NCBI GenBank assembly: GCA_016714225.1
Contig: JADJNS010000039.1
Span: 1-64,000 of the forward strand
Reading direction: 5' to 3'
Length of the DNA: 64,000 nucleotides
Origin: Archangiaceae bacterium
GTDB lineage: Bacteria > Myxococcota > Myxococcia > Myxococcales > Myxococcaceae
Part shown: positions 1 through 8,094 of the stretch, piece after piece
Layout of the letters: every line of letters starts with the position of its first letter
How positions within the stretch are numbered: position 1 is the stretch's first letter
Notes under the pieces: model-generated
The model's input: the letters and a program-made list of their open reading frames with translations, nothing else
Told to the model about the DNA's origin: nothing
Database searches by the model: none
Made by a program: the position numbers and the translations under genes

Positions 1-1
1 C

Positions 2-624
2 ATCGACTACCGACTCTCGGGAGTGGCCCGCTTTCCCGCCCAGATTCACGACGTGAAGGCGGCGGTGCGCTGGCTGCGCGCCCACGCCACCCAGTACCGG
101 CTCGACCCCGCGCGGCTCTCTGCGTGGGGCCAGTCTGCTGGCGCGCACCTGGCGATGCTGCTGGGAACCTCTTCAGGCGTCACGGCGCTGGAAGACTTGA
201 GCCAGGGCAACCCGACCGAGTCGAGCCGCATCGGCGCGGTCATCGATTGGTTCGGCCCGACCGACTTCTTGAAGATGGACGCGCAGACCGTATCGGGGTG
301 CTCGAGCCAGAACCACGACGCGGCAGACTCGCCCGAGTCGAAGTTGGTGGGTTGCCAGATTCAGACGTGCCCCCAGAAGTCGAACGCGGCCAGCCCCCTC
401 ACCTACGTCGACGCGGCCGACCCGCCGATGGTGCTGATGCACGGCGCGAAAGACTGCACCGTGCCGACGCCCCAGGCGAACCTGATGGACGCCGCGCTCA
501 GGGCCGTCGAGTGCCCTCGACCCTGGTCATCGTGCCCAACCTCGGCCACGACGGCGCCGGCATGCAGTCGCAGGGGCGCATGCAGCAGCTCGACACGTTT
601 CTCGACCAGACCTTCTACCCCTAG
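2..624 (+). CDS. Alpha/beta hydrolase (esterase/lipase-like), 5' end outside window, frameshifted
   Basis: C-terminal part of a serine hydrolase of the BD-FAE/esterase type; the reading frame is already open at base 2, so the start lies upstream. The nucleophile elbow GQSAG is at 128-142. The acid-residue segment (HGAKDCTVP) follows near 438-475. The catalytic-His segment (PNLGHDGAG) is in another frame, at about 538-560. The two frames join at about 500-512: adding one G in GTCGAGTG restores a continuous protein ending FLDQTFYP at 624. The substrate cannot be read from the sequence. The frame break is either a one-base sequencing deletion or a young mutation; codon bias is normal on both sides. 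Confidence 0.75.
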   Translation, partial: RLPTLGSGPLSRPDSRREGGGALAARPRHPVPARPRAALCVGPVCWRAPGDAAGNLFRRHGAGRLEPGQPDRVEPHRRGHRLVRPDRLLEDGRADRIGVLEPEPRRGRLARVEVGGLPDSDVPPEVERGQPPHLRRRGRPADGADARRERLHRADAPGEPDGRRAQGRRVPSTLVIVPNLGHDGAGMQSQGRMQQLDTFLDQTFYP

Positions 625-655
625 CCCCCTTGGCCTTCTGCCTGCGAAGACGTCG

Positions 656-1552
656 CTACCAGGCCACGCCCGCGGCGCCGTGAACCCAGCCCTCGACGCC
701 CCACACCCCTCGCACCGACTGCGTGCCGTCGACGACCGTCAGGCCGGGCAGCCAGTAGCCGACGCCTGCCGAGAGGCCCAGGGCCAGCCGGCCCAGCTCG
801 CCGCGCAGGCCCGGCCCGAGCCGGGCCGCCACCGAGGGGCTCCAGCTCGAGCGCCCGGTCGCGCTCGAGCGCGAGAGGCCGTCGACCTTGAGCGCGAGGG
901 CCAACAGCTCGGCTCCCAGCTCGACGGCGAGATGCTCGGTGCCGAACAGCCGGGCTCCGCCGAGCAGCCGGCCGGTCAGGCCCCAGGTGCGCACCACGCC
1001 CGACGGGCTCGACGCCGGCGCCGCTCCCACCGCGCCCGCGGCCACCCCCAGCCACAGCCGCGACCAGCTCTTGCGCAGCTCGAGCGAGCCGCCGCCCATC
1101 ACGGTCGCGCCCTGCGAGAAGAGCACCTCGCTCACCGCGGCCAGCCGCCAACCCCCGGGCTGGGCCTGCGGCTCCGCAGCACCCGCGACGCCTTCGACCG
1201 CCGGCTCGGGGTCTGCCCTCAAGGGGTCGCGCAGCAGCTCGGCCGTGAACACCGCCACCGCGAGCGGCAGCGCGCTCGGTTCGCGCTCGATGGTGCGGGT
1301 GCGGGTGCGGCCCTGCGCTGTCACCTGCAAGGTCACGCGCTGCGGCGACCACCAGCGGTACGAGACCTGCGTGGGCGGCAGGCCGTCGTCGCAGCGCTGG
1401 TACCCCAGCGCCGACAGCTCGACCTGCAGCTGCTCGGCGATGGCCTGTCGCGTGGCGTCGTCGGGGCCCGGGCCCGAGTCGAAGAGCACCACCCCGCGCT
1501 CGGTGCACGGCACGGCTGCCAGCGCCAGCCAGGTGCACGCGAAGAGGCTCAC
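656..1552 (-). CDS. Hypothetical secreted/outer-membrane-like protein of a sigma/FecR operon
   Basis: Not a recognised family. The chosen GTG start at 1552 overlaps the upstream TGA as GTGA and gives a short hydrophobic N-terminus (SLFACTWLALAAV), a likely signal sequence; a longer version reaching 1642 is possible. The first half looks globular. The second half alternates small and hydrophobic residues and is Gly/Leu-rich (GLTGRLLGGARLF, LGLSAGVGYWLPG), as in outer-membrane beta-barrels. It is the third gene of the sigma, FecR-TPR operon. An envelope role is inferred only from the barrel-like tail and from the FecR partner. Confidence 0.6.
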   Translation of the reverse strand: MSLFACTWLALAAVPCTERGVVLFDSGPGPDDATRQAIAEQLQVELSALGYQRCDDGLPPTQVSYRWWSPQRVTLQVTAQGRTRTRTIEREPSALPLAVAVFTAELLRDPLRADPEPAVEGVAGAAEPQAQPGGWRLAAVSEVLFSQGATVMGGGSLELRKSWSRLWLGVAAGAVGAAPASSPSGVVRTWGLTGRLLGGARLFGTEHLAVELGAELLALALKVDGLSRSSATGRSSWSPSVAARLGPGLRGELGRLALGLSAGVGYWLPGLTVVDGTQSVRGVWGVEGWVHGAAGVAW

Positions 1553-2720
1553 GGGGCGCTCGGGCCGCAGCTCACCTTGATGGTCGAGGTGAACTGGCCG
1601 CCGCGAAAGCGGCTGACGTATTCGTCGCGCAGCCGCTCGCACTGGCCCACGTCGTTCGCGGCGTAGGCGGCCTGGGCCCAGCGCACCAGCAGCTCTTCGA
1701 CGAAGTCACCCTGGGGGTCGAGCTTGCGCGCACGGGCATAGGCGGCGGCCGCAGCGCCCGGCCGACCGAGGTGGTCGGAGAGCATGCGCCCGAGCTCGAA
1801 CGCCATCAGCCCGGCGCGCGAGTCATCGGGGTAGGCGGCGAGAAACTTGTCGGCGTAGTCGGCCGCGAGCGACCAGCGGGCCATGCTGCGCGCGGCGAGA
1901 GTCTTTCCGAACAAGAGGTCGGCGTCGGAGGTCTCGGCGGTGGCGGCCGGCGAGGTCGTACCGCCGCCCCGGCCGGCGCCGCGGCCACCTTGCGCCGCGG
2001 CACCCGCACCTTGTGGCGGTGGTGCGGGCGGGGCGGCTTCGCTTCGTTGGCGCCCGGGCCGTCGCCCTCTTCGGGGAGCTCGACCTCGACCACGTCTGAG
2101 CCGCGGGGGTCGGCGAGGCCCTCGATGATCGGCTCTCGCGCAGCGCCTTCGCCGCTCGCGGCGTCGACCGAATGCCCGCGCCACTGTTCACCGGCAGCGA
2201 GGCGCTTGACGATGCCTTGCGCGCGCACGTCGACCTGCCCGCGCTCGATGGCGACCTCGACCGTGTCGGCGCCGTCGCGCTTCACGGTGAAGCGGGTGCC
2301 TACCACCGTGACCGTGACGTCGTCGGCGCGCACCACGAAGCGCCGCGCGGGCCGCTTGACCACGTCGAACGTCGCGGTGCCCCGGCTCACCTCGATCTCG
2401 ATCAGGTCGGCGGCGCTCGACACCAGCTTCACGCCGGCGCCGAAGGCGAGCTCGACCTGTGAGCCGTCGGGCAGCTGCGCCACCGTCGCCGCGTCGGCGA
2501 GCAGGGCCTGCCCCGGCGAGAGCGGTTGCTGCGTGTGCCGCAGGGTGACCCGCGCGACGCCCGCCACGATGAGCACCGCGGCGGCGGCGGCGAGTGCCGG
2601 CGCGACCCACCTGCGCGTCGGCCGGCGGGCCGCATCGAGGCGCTCTGAAGCGGCCGCCCAGTGGGCGTCGATGGCGCCGTCGTCGACTTCACGCTCGAGG
2701 TAGTCGCGCAGGGGCCTCAC
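1549..2720 (-). CDS. FecR-domain anti-sigma/sensor protein with C-terminal TPR region, frameshifted
   Basis: Membrane partner of the sigma factor encoded just upstream; its GTG start overlaps the sigma stop as GTGA. Order: about 35 cytoplasmic residues, one membrane helix (residues 40-60, VAPALAAAAAVLIVAGVA), then a periplasmic FecR domain with the typical TATFDVVKRPARRFVV and GTRFTVKRDG segments. A Pro/Arg-rich linker follows, then TPR-like helices (MARWSLAADYADKFLAAYP) in another frame. The frames join at the CCCC run at 1967-1970: one more G on the coding strand gives an uninterrupted protein ending VSCGPSAP. FecR proteins bind and control ECF sigma factors, and that role fits here. Confidence 0.8.
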
Positions 2721-3304
2721 GCGTCACCCTCGGAGACATCGAGCGCCGCGAGGGCCGAGGCGAGCCGGCGCTTCACGGTGGCGAGCGAGAGCCCCATCGA
2801 TTGAGCGGCCTCTTCGTTGGTCAGACCCTCGATGCGCGTCAAGGCCAGCACCATACGCTCTTCGGTCGGCAGCTTTTCCATCGCGCGGTAGAGCTCGCGA
2901 ATCTGCACCGAGGCCTCGGGGGGCGTGCTCGGTGAAATCACCGCGTCGAGGTCGACCTCTTCGTCGGCGTCGCCGAAGCCGAGGCGGCGCAAGAGGCTTC
3001 TGCGGCGCAGCCGACCGCGCACCACGCGCACCACGATGCCCCTGAGCCAGCCGACGAAAGCAGCCGGGTTCGAGAGCTGCTTCAGATGGGTGAGCGCCTC
3101 GACCAGCGCGTCTTGCGCCACGTCTTCTGCGTCGCACCTGGGGGCCAGACGCCACGACAGCCGCACCGCGGTGGCGAAGTGACGGCGAAAGAGCGCCTCA
3201 CTGGCCCAGCGCTGGCCGGCGGCGGCGCTGACGACGAGCTCGGCGTCGGTCACGTCGTCGCGTCGCGCACTGGGGAGCGCGACGAGGTGTGTGGGGCGGG
3301 TCAT
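2717..3304 (-). CDS. ECF-type RNA polymerase sigma factor
   Basis: Sigma-70 family factor of 195 residues. Region 2 contains EALFRRHFATAVRLSWRLA followed by DAEDVAQDALVEAL. Region 4 contains LPTEERMVLALTRIEGLTNEEAA with a helix-turn-helix ending SLATVKRRLA. The ATG at 3304 (MTRPTHLVAL) is preferred over a longer ORF from 3421 because the extra 39 residues resemble no sigma factor. It is the first gene of a three-gene operon with FecR and the barrel-like protein, all joined by 4-bp overlaps. By family, it would recruit RNA polymerase to a small regulon, probably including its own operon; FecR would be the inhibitor or signal receiver. Confidence 0.88.
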   Translation of the reverse strand: MTRPTHLVALPSARRDDVTDAELVVSAAAGQRWASEALFRRHFATAVRLSWRLAPRCDAEDVAQDALVEALTHLKQLSNPAAFVGWLRGIVVRVVRGRLRRRSLLRRLGFGDADEEVDLDAVISPSTPPEASVQIRELYRAMEKLPTEERMVLALTRIEGLTNEEAAQSMGLSLATVKRRLASALAALDVSEGDA

Positions 3305-3430
3305 CGGGTGGCAGGCGCGACTGCGCACCCGATCATCGCCGCTCGGCCACGATTGTCCACCGGTCGGGTGGTGCAGCCACGAAGCGAGGCAGGCCGACGC
3401 GTATGAGAGGCTCTCGCCCAAGGGCGACCC

Positions 3431-5005
3431 TCACTTCGAGACGACGGGCAGCCGCTCGCCGGCGACGGCCCACTCGACCCCGTCGCGCCAGTGGCTCTGC
3501 CGGGGGGTGACGTCGGGCGGGCGAAAGCCGTAGCCGCGGTGGTTGGGCTCGCCGCCATTCTGCGGCCCGCCCCACTCGGTGCGGGGTACGCCGAGCCACT
3601 GCAGCATCGAGCCGAGCAGCTGGTGATAGGTGAGGCCCACGTAGGGGCGGCCGGTCACGATGCTCTCGTCGTAGTGCTGGGGCAGCTGCCGGGTGAGGTC
3701 GCGGTAGTCGACGTGCAGGCCGGTGCGCACCGCCCCGCCGGCGCCGCCGAAGGTGACCACGGGAATGTTCTGCTGGCAGTGGCCGTAGGTGCCGTGCTCC
3801 TGGGTGAAGTAGAGCAGGGTGCGGTCGAGCAGCGAGCTGCCGTCGGGGTCTCGGGTGGCGTCGAGGGCGGCGGCGAGCGGCACGATCATCTTGCTGAACA
3901 TCAGCCGGCGCGACTCGCACATGGCGGTCTGCGCCGCCTGCTCGTCGACCCGGTGCGAGACGAGCTGGTGAAACGGGTCTTGGCTCAGGCCGTCGAACGT
4001 CGTGTCCCACCCCTGGAAGAGGTAGCTGACCACGCGGGTGAGGCCACACTGCAGCGCGGCGACCACCACGTCGCGGAAGGCGTCGTAGAAGGCGGCATGG
4101 CTGGCGGGGTCGGCGTTCACCGCGGGGGTCGAAGCGGCGCGCGCGGGCACCTGGCACTGTGCAGGCGCGACCACCTGCAGCCGGCGCTGAATCTCCTCGA
4201 TGCGCGTCAGGTGCTCGTCGAGTCGCTGGCGGTCGAGGCGCGAGAGGCGGGGGTGCGCGCGCAGGCGGCGGTAGTCTTCGAGCACCAGGTCGACGACCGG
4301 AGCGCGCGGCGGCTTGGTGGCGTTGAAGCCGGCGAACAGCTGGTCCCACGCCTGCGCGACGCTCGTCGACGGCAGCACCTCGCCCGAGTTGAGCGACTTG
4401 CCCTCGCCGCCTCCGGGGTACCCGTAGCTCAGGCTCCCGAAGGTGCTGACGTACAGCGAGCGCCTCACCACCGAGCCCAGCTCGCCGTAGAAGGTCGGGG
4501 AGGCCGCCAGCACCTGGTCGATGGTCGACCGCGGGTGCCCCACCAGGGCCTGCCCCGAGATGCCGGTCGGGGTGCTGCCGCCGGCGATGGCCGCGTCGCC
4601 CTGCGCGTAGTTGCCGAACGTGGCGGCCGAGTGGTGGTTCACGTCGAAGGGCAGGTCGATGCCCTGCAGCAGGTTCATCTTGCCGACCAGCGAGGGCGTC
4701 AGCGTGCCCGAGCCCGCCTGGAGCACGTCGCTCAGCCGCGTCTGCCCGCCCGCCACGGTGGCGGCCAGCGCCTGGCTGCGAATGGTGCGCCCGGCGTAGG
4801 TCTGGGTCACCGCGCCGGTCGACATGGGGGGAAAGAAGCGCTCGGCCCAGCAGCCGCCGTAGGCGCCCATGATGCCGATGAAGCAGCGCGGGCGCACCGC
4901 GGTCTGCGCGGCGGCTTCGCGTGACGACAGCAGCGAGGGCAGCGCGGGTATGGCGAGCGTGGCCGCGCCGGCGCTGCGTAAGAACCACCTGCGTGTCTGG
5001 CTCAT
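3431..5005 (-). CDS. DUF1552 domain protein, Tat-exported
   Basis: 524 residues, of unknown function; the family is common in Myxococcota and Planctomycetota. The N-terminus has a twin-arginine signal (SQTRRWFLRSAGAATLAIPA). The mature part carries typical DUF1552 segments (FIGIMGAYGGCWAERFFPP near the start, TLLYFTQEHGTYGHCQQNIP, RPYVGLTYHQLLGSML). The ATG at 5005 overlaps the stop of the DUF1592 gene as ATGA, so the two are translationally coupled. DUF1552 proteins resemble the alkaline-phosphatase-like superfamily and are nearly always encoded beside a DUF1592 protein. Together they are thought to work outside the cytoplasmic membrane, with an unknown substrate. Confidence 0.85.
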   Translation of the reverse strand: MSQTRRWFLRSAGAATLAIPALPSLLSSREAAAQTAVRPRCFIGIMGAYGGCWAERFFPPMSTGAVTQTYAGRTIRSQALAATVAGGQTRLSDVLQAGSGTLTPSLVGKMNLLQGIDLPFDVNHHSAATFGNYAQGDAAIAGGSTPTGISGQALVGHPRSTIDQVLAASPTFYGELGSVVRRSLYVSTFGSLSYGYPGGGEGKSLNSGEVLPSTSVAQAWDQLFAGFNATKPPRAPVVDLVLEDYRRLRAHPRLSRLDRQRLDEHLTRIEEIQRRLQVVAPAQCQVPARAASTPAVNADPASHAAFYDAFRDVVVAALQCGLTRVVSYLFQGWDTTFDGLSQDPFHQLVSHRVDEQAAQTAMCESRRLMFSKMIVPLAAALDATRDPDGSSLLDRTLLYFTQEHGTYGHCQQNIPVVTFGGAGGAVRTGLHVDYRDLTRQLPQHYDESIVTGRPYVGLTYHQLLGSMLQWLGVPRTEWGGPQNGGEPNHRGYGFRPPDVTPRQSHWRDGVEWAVAGERLPVVSK

Positions 5006-6789
5006 GGCTCGATCACCCGGCGTCTGAACGACTCTGACTGAAAGAGCGCCGCGACCAGCGTGGTCACCGAGGCGCCCGAGCGCGCGAGCTGCTCGAGGTC
5101 GGCGAGCAGGCAGGCGTCGCCCGTTTGCACCTGGGCCTTGCCCCAGGTGAAGCGCACCAGCTGGGTGGCGAGGCACGACTCGACCTTCTTGCTCTCGATG
5201 ATGCGCGCGGTCAGGTCGATGGCGCCGTCGGTGGGCCGCAGGTCGGCGGCCACCACCCGCGGGGCCGAGCGGGTGTCGACGGGGTGCTCGGCGAGCAGGG
5301 CGCCGTCAGAGGGCGAGCGAACCTGCTCGAGGGCGCGCTCGCGGCCGAGGGCGTCGAAGCGCTCGAGCGCGTAGCCCAGCGGGTTGATTGCCGTGGCGTG
5401 GCACGCCGCGCAGCCGCCGTGCTCGGTCGTGGCCGAGGTGCGCTGGCGCTCGCTCTCGGTGCCGGTGAGCGGGGTGGCGGCAGCGATGGCCGCGGCGTCG
5501 GGCGGCGCTTCGCCCAGGGGGTCGCACAGCAGCCCGGTGCGAATGCGCACGCCGCGCAAGATGGGGTGCGTGGTGGCGTTGCCGGTGACCAGAAACGCCA
5601 GCCGGGTGAGCAGGCCGCCGCGCCCCGAAGGCCCGGGGAGCGGCGCTGACGCTCCGTCCCACGGCGGCGCGCCGTAGAGGGCGGCGGTGGCGGCGTCGCG
5701 GGTGTACACGGCGGTGTCGGCGAGCAGCGCCGCGATGGGCTGCTCTTTCGCGAGCGTGGCGTCGACGGCGCCGTAGACGTCTTCGATAAGGCCGGCCGCC
5801 GAGGCGGGCAGCGCCTGGGGGCCGACCAGGGCCCGGTAGTCGGGCCGGTCGAGGCCGGCACGGGGGTCGGCGACCCGATTCAGCGCAAACCACCCCTCGA
5901 AGAACGTGTGCAGCGTCTGCCGGGCGCGCGCGTCGGCGAGCAGCCGCGCCACCTGGGCGCGGAAGGTGGCGTCGTCAAAGAGCTCGCCCGAGTCGGCCAG
6001 GGCCCACAGCACGTCGTCGGCGGGCTCGTCCCACGCGGCGAACGAGAGCCGGGTGGCGAGCTGGTGCGGCTCGAGCCGGGCCAGGGCGGGCTCGGCCTCT
6101 CCCTGCTCGACCTGCAAGACGAGCTCAGGCGACGCAAACAGCAGCGCGAGCACGTCGGCCAGCGCCGGGGCGTCGACGGCGCCGCCCCGCAGCGCGCGGC
6201 GGTAGAACGCGACGTCGGCGTCGTCGAACGGTCGGCGCAGCAGTCGGGCGCCGCGCGTCTTCAAGAACGTGTCGAGGCACGCCGCGTCGTTGCCGGTGCT
6301 CGAGTCGGTGAGGCAGGTGCCGAACGCCCTGCCGAGGCGCGCCGGGGTCGAGGTCAGCTCGCGGCCGAGGTGCTCGGCGAGCGCGTACTGGGCATCGGCG
6401 TGCTGCTGGGTCAGCACCTGGTCTGCGCGCTGAAACCCGTCGTGGCCCCGGGTCGAGGCCGCGACGAACCGGTCTTGGGGAAACGCGGCCAGGTCGGGCG
6501 AGATCGCCGCGAGCACCTGCGGCGCGTCCGAGCCGGCGAGCGAGGCCACCGCGGCGCGCACGGTGGCCTCCCACTGCCGGCGCGTCAGCCGCTTGAGCGG
6601 CGGGTCTTCGAGCGCGAGCGTCGCGGGAGCGCAGGTATAGCGGGGTGGGGCGAGGCCGCTGGGCCCGGGCAGCACGGGGTCTCCGGGCGAGGGCGCTTCG
6701 GCGGTGCGCACTGGCCCGGCGCCAGAGACGATTTCTCCGGTGCAGCCGGGCACGAGCAGCAAGACGGGGGCGAAGAGCAGCAGGCGCAC
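5002..6789 (-). CDS. DUF1592-family lipoprotein with c-type haem motif
   Basis: About 595 residues. The lipobox LLLVPGC near the N-terminus predicts a lipoprotein. The body shows the usual set of this family: an N-terminal LKRLTRRQWEATVRA segment, the DUF1592 core (LATRLSFAAWDEPADDVLWA), a DUF1588-like block (RGGLLTRLAFLVTGNATTHP, HPILRGVRIR) and a haem-binding CAACH followed by NPLGYALERFD. A covalently bound haem c implies electron transfer in the periplasm. Start is GTG 6789 or TTG 6798; neither has a clear ribosome binding site. It sits between the RCC1 gene (44-bp gap) and the overlapping DUF1552 gene. Confidence 0.85.
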   Translation of the reverse strand: MRLLLFAPVLLLVPGCTGEIVSGAGPVRTAEAPSPGDPVLPGPSGLAPPRYTCAPATLALEDPPLKRLTRRQWEATVRAAVASLAGSDAPQVLAAISPDLAAFPQDRFVAASTRGHDGFQRADQVLTQQHADAQYALAEHLGRELTSTPARLGRAFGTCLTDSSTGNDAACLDTFLKTRGARLLRRPFDDADVAFYRRALRGGAVDAPALADVLALLFASPELVLQVEQGEAEPALARLEPHQLATRLSFAAWDEPADDVLWALADSGELFDDATFRAQVARLLADARARQTLHTFFEGWFALNRVADPRAGLDRPDYRALVGPQALPASAAGLIEDVYGAVDATLAKEQPIAALLADTAVYTRDAATAALYGAPPWDGASAPLPGPSGRGGLLTRLAFLVTGNATTHPILRGVRIRTGLLCDPLGEAPPDAAAIAAATPLTGTESERQRTSATTEHGGCAACHATAINPLGYALERFDALGRERALEQVRSPSDGALLAEHPVDTRSAPRVVAADLRPTDGAIDLTARIIESKKVESCLATQLVRFTWGKAQVQTGDACLLADLEQLARSGASVTTLVAALFQSESFRRRVIEP

Positions 6790-6832
6790 GTCACGCAAGG
6801 TGGCATGAGCCGGCTGAAGCGGCTCACCGCCT

Positions 6833-7971
6833 TCAAGGCAGCGGAACTTCGACGAAGGTGTCGCGCGGGTCGGTGTCGGGCAGCCCGAGCTGGCCCGAGG
6901 CGTTCTTGCCCGCGCACCCCACGCGCCCCTGACGGGTGAGGCAGGTGTGAAACCGCCCGGCGCTCAGCCGCTCGACGCCGTCGGCGATGCGGGTGAACGT
7001 GGCGCGGAACAGGGTGTCGCCGACGCCCAGGTCTGAGTCGGCGTTCTGGCCGAGACACCACGCGCTCGCGTCGGGCTTCTTGGCGCACAGGTGGAACAGC
7101 GAGGCGCTGAGGCCCGACCAGCCGTCATTCGGGTCGAGGCGTGAGGGCGAGAGGTAGTCGAGCGCAGGGTTCGGGGGCCGGCGACGTCTTGCCGCTTGCC
7201 CCAGCACCACAGGCCTCCGGCGGGGTCGAGCCCGCAGGTGGCGAACATGGTGGGCTCGAGCGACACCAGCTGCGGCGCCGAGCCGACCTCTCGGGGCGTG
7301 TCGTAGCGCGGGGGCGTCACCGCGCCCTGGCCGATTTCTCCTTCGGTGTTGCGACCCCAGCACCACGGCCGCCCGTCGCTGGCGAGCGCGCAGGTGTGGC
7401 CGTCGCCTGCGGCGACCTCGCTCCACGCGCCAGGCACCTGCACCGGTGAACCGCGGCTGGTGGCGTCGTTCTGACCGAGCTGGGCTTCGGTGCCCCGCCC
7501 CCAGCAGTACAGCCGCGCGTCGGTGAGCACCGCGCACGCGTGGTAGTGCGTCAGCGACAGGCGCTTGACCGGCGCGGGCAGCGGCACCTTCACCAGCGTG
7601 CTCTGGGGCAGCAGGTCGCCCTGGCCGAGCTCTCCGTCGGTGTTGCGGCCACGGCACCAGACCGCGCCCGCCCCGTCGACCGCGCACACCACCGACCAGC
7701 CCAGGGCGACGGCGACGAAGCCCTGCCGGCCGAGCGCGTGCGGCCCCAGGCCGGTGATGCCGTACAGCGCGTCGCCAGAGCCCCAGACGAAGAGCTCGCC
7801 GTCGCGCAGCGCGGCGGTGGCCTCGTGGGCGGCTGCCAGCGCGGTGACCCCACCGTTGCCGCCGGCGCTGCCGCCACCGGCGCCTCCGCCCAGGGGAAAG
7901 TCGAACGCAGGCACCACCGTGACCTCGCAGGCCGAAAGCGCGACGGTGGCCAGCGCAGCGAAGCGGTTCAT
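6833..7971 (-). CDS. RCC1-repeat lipoprotein (seven-bladed propeller), frameshifted
   Basis: The N-terminus MNRFAALATVALSACE is a lipoprotein signal, followed by a Gly-rich stalk. Seven RCC1-like blades follow, each with a CxGxNxxGxLG-type core (CRGRNTDGELGQGD, CWGRNTEGEIGQGA, CLGQNADSDLGVGD, CAGKNASGQLGLPD). Blades 1-5 and 6-7 lie in different frames. The join is in the GGGGG run at 7173-7177, where one extra base restores DVAGPPNPALDYL and a full propeller ending DTFVEVPLP. RCC1 propellers bind proteins; a surface-exposed interaction role is inferred. First gene of the DUF1592/DUF1552 operon. Confidence 0.8.
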
Positions 7972-8094
7972 GACGTCACGGGAAGTAGCGCGAAGCGCGC
8001 GGAGTGTACATGTGGTGCGCGGGCGCCACCCGTCGCTTTCGAGCACGGCGCTCGGGGTTGAGCCGCTTTGCCCCGCTCGCGCGACTCCATACAG

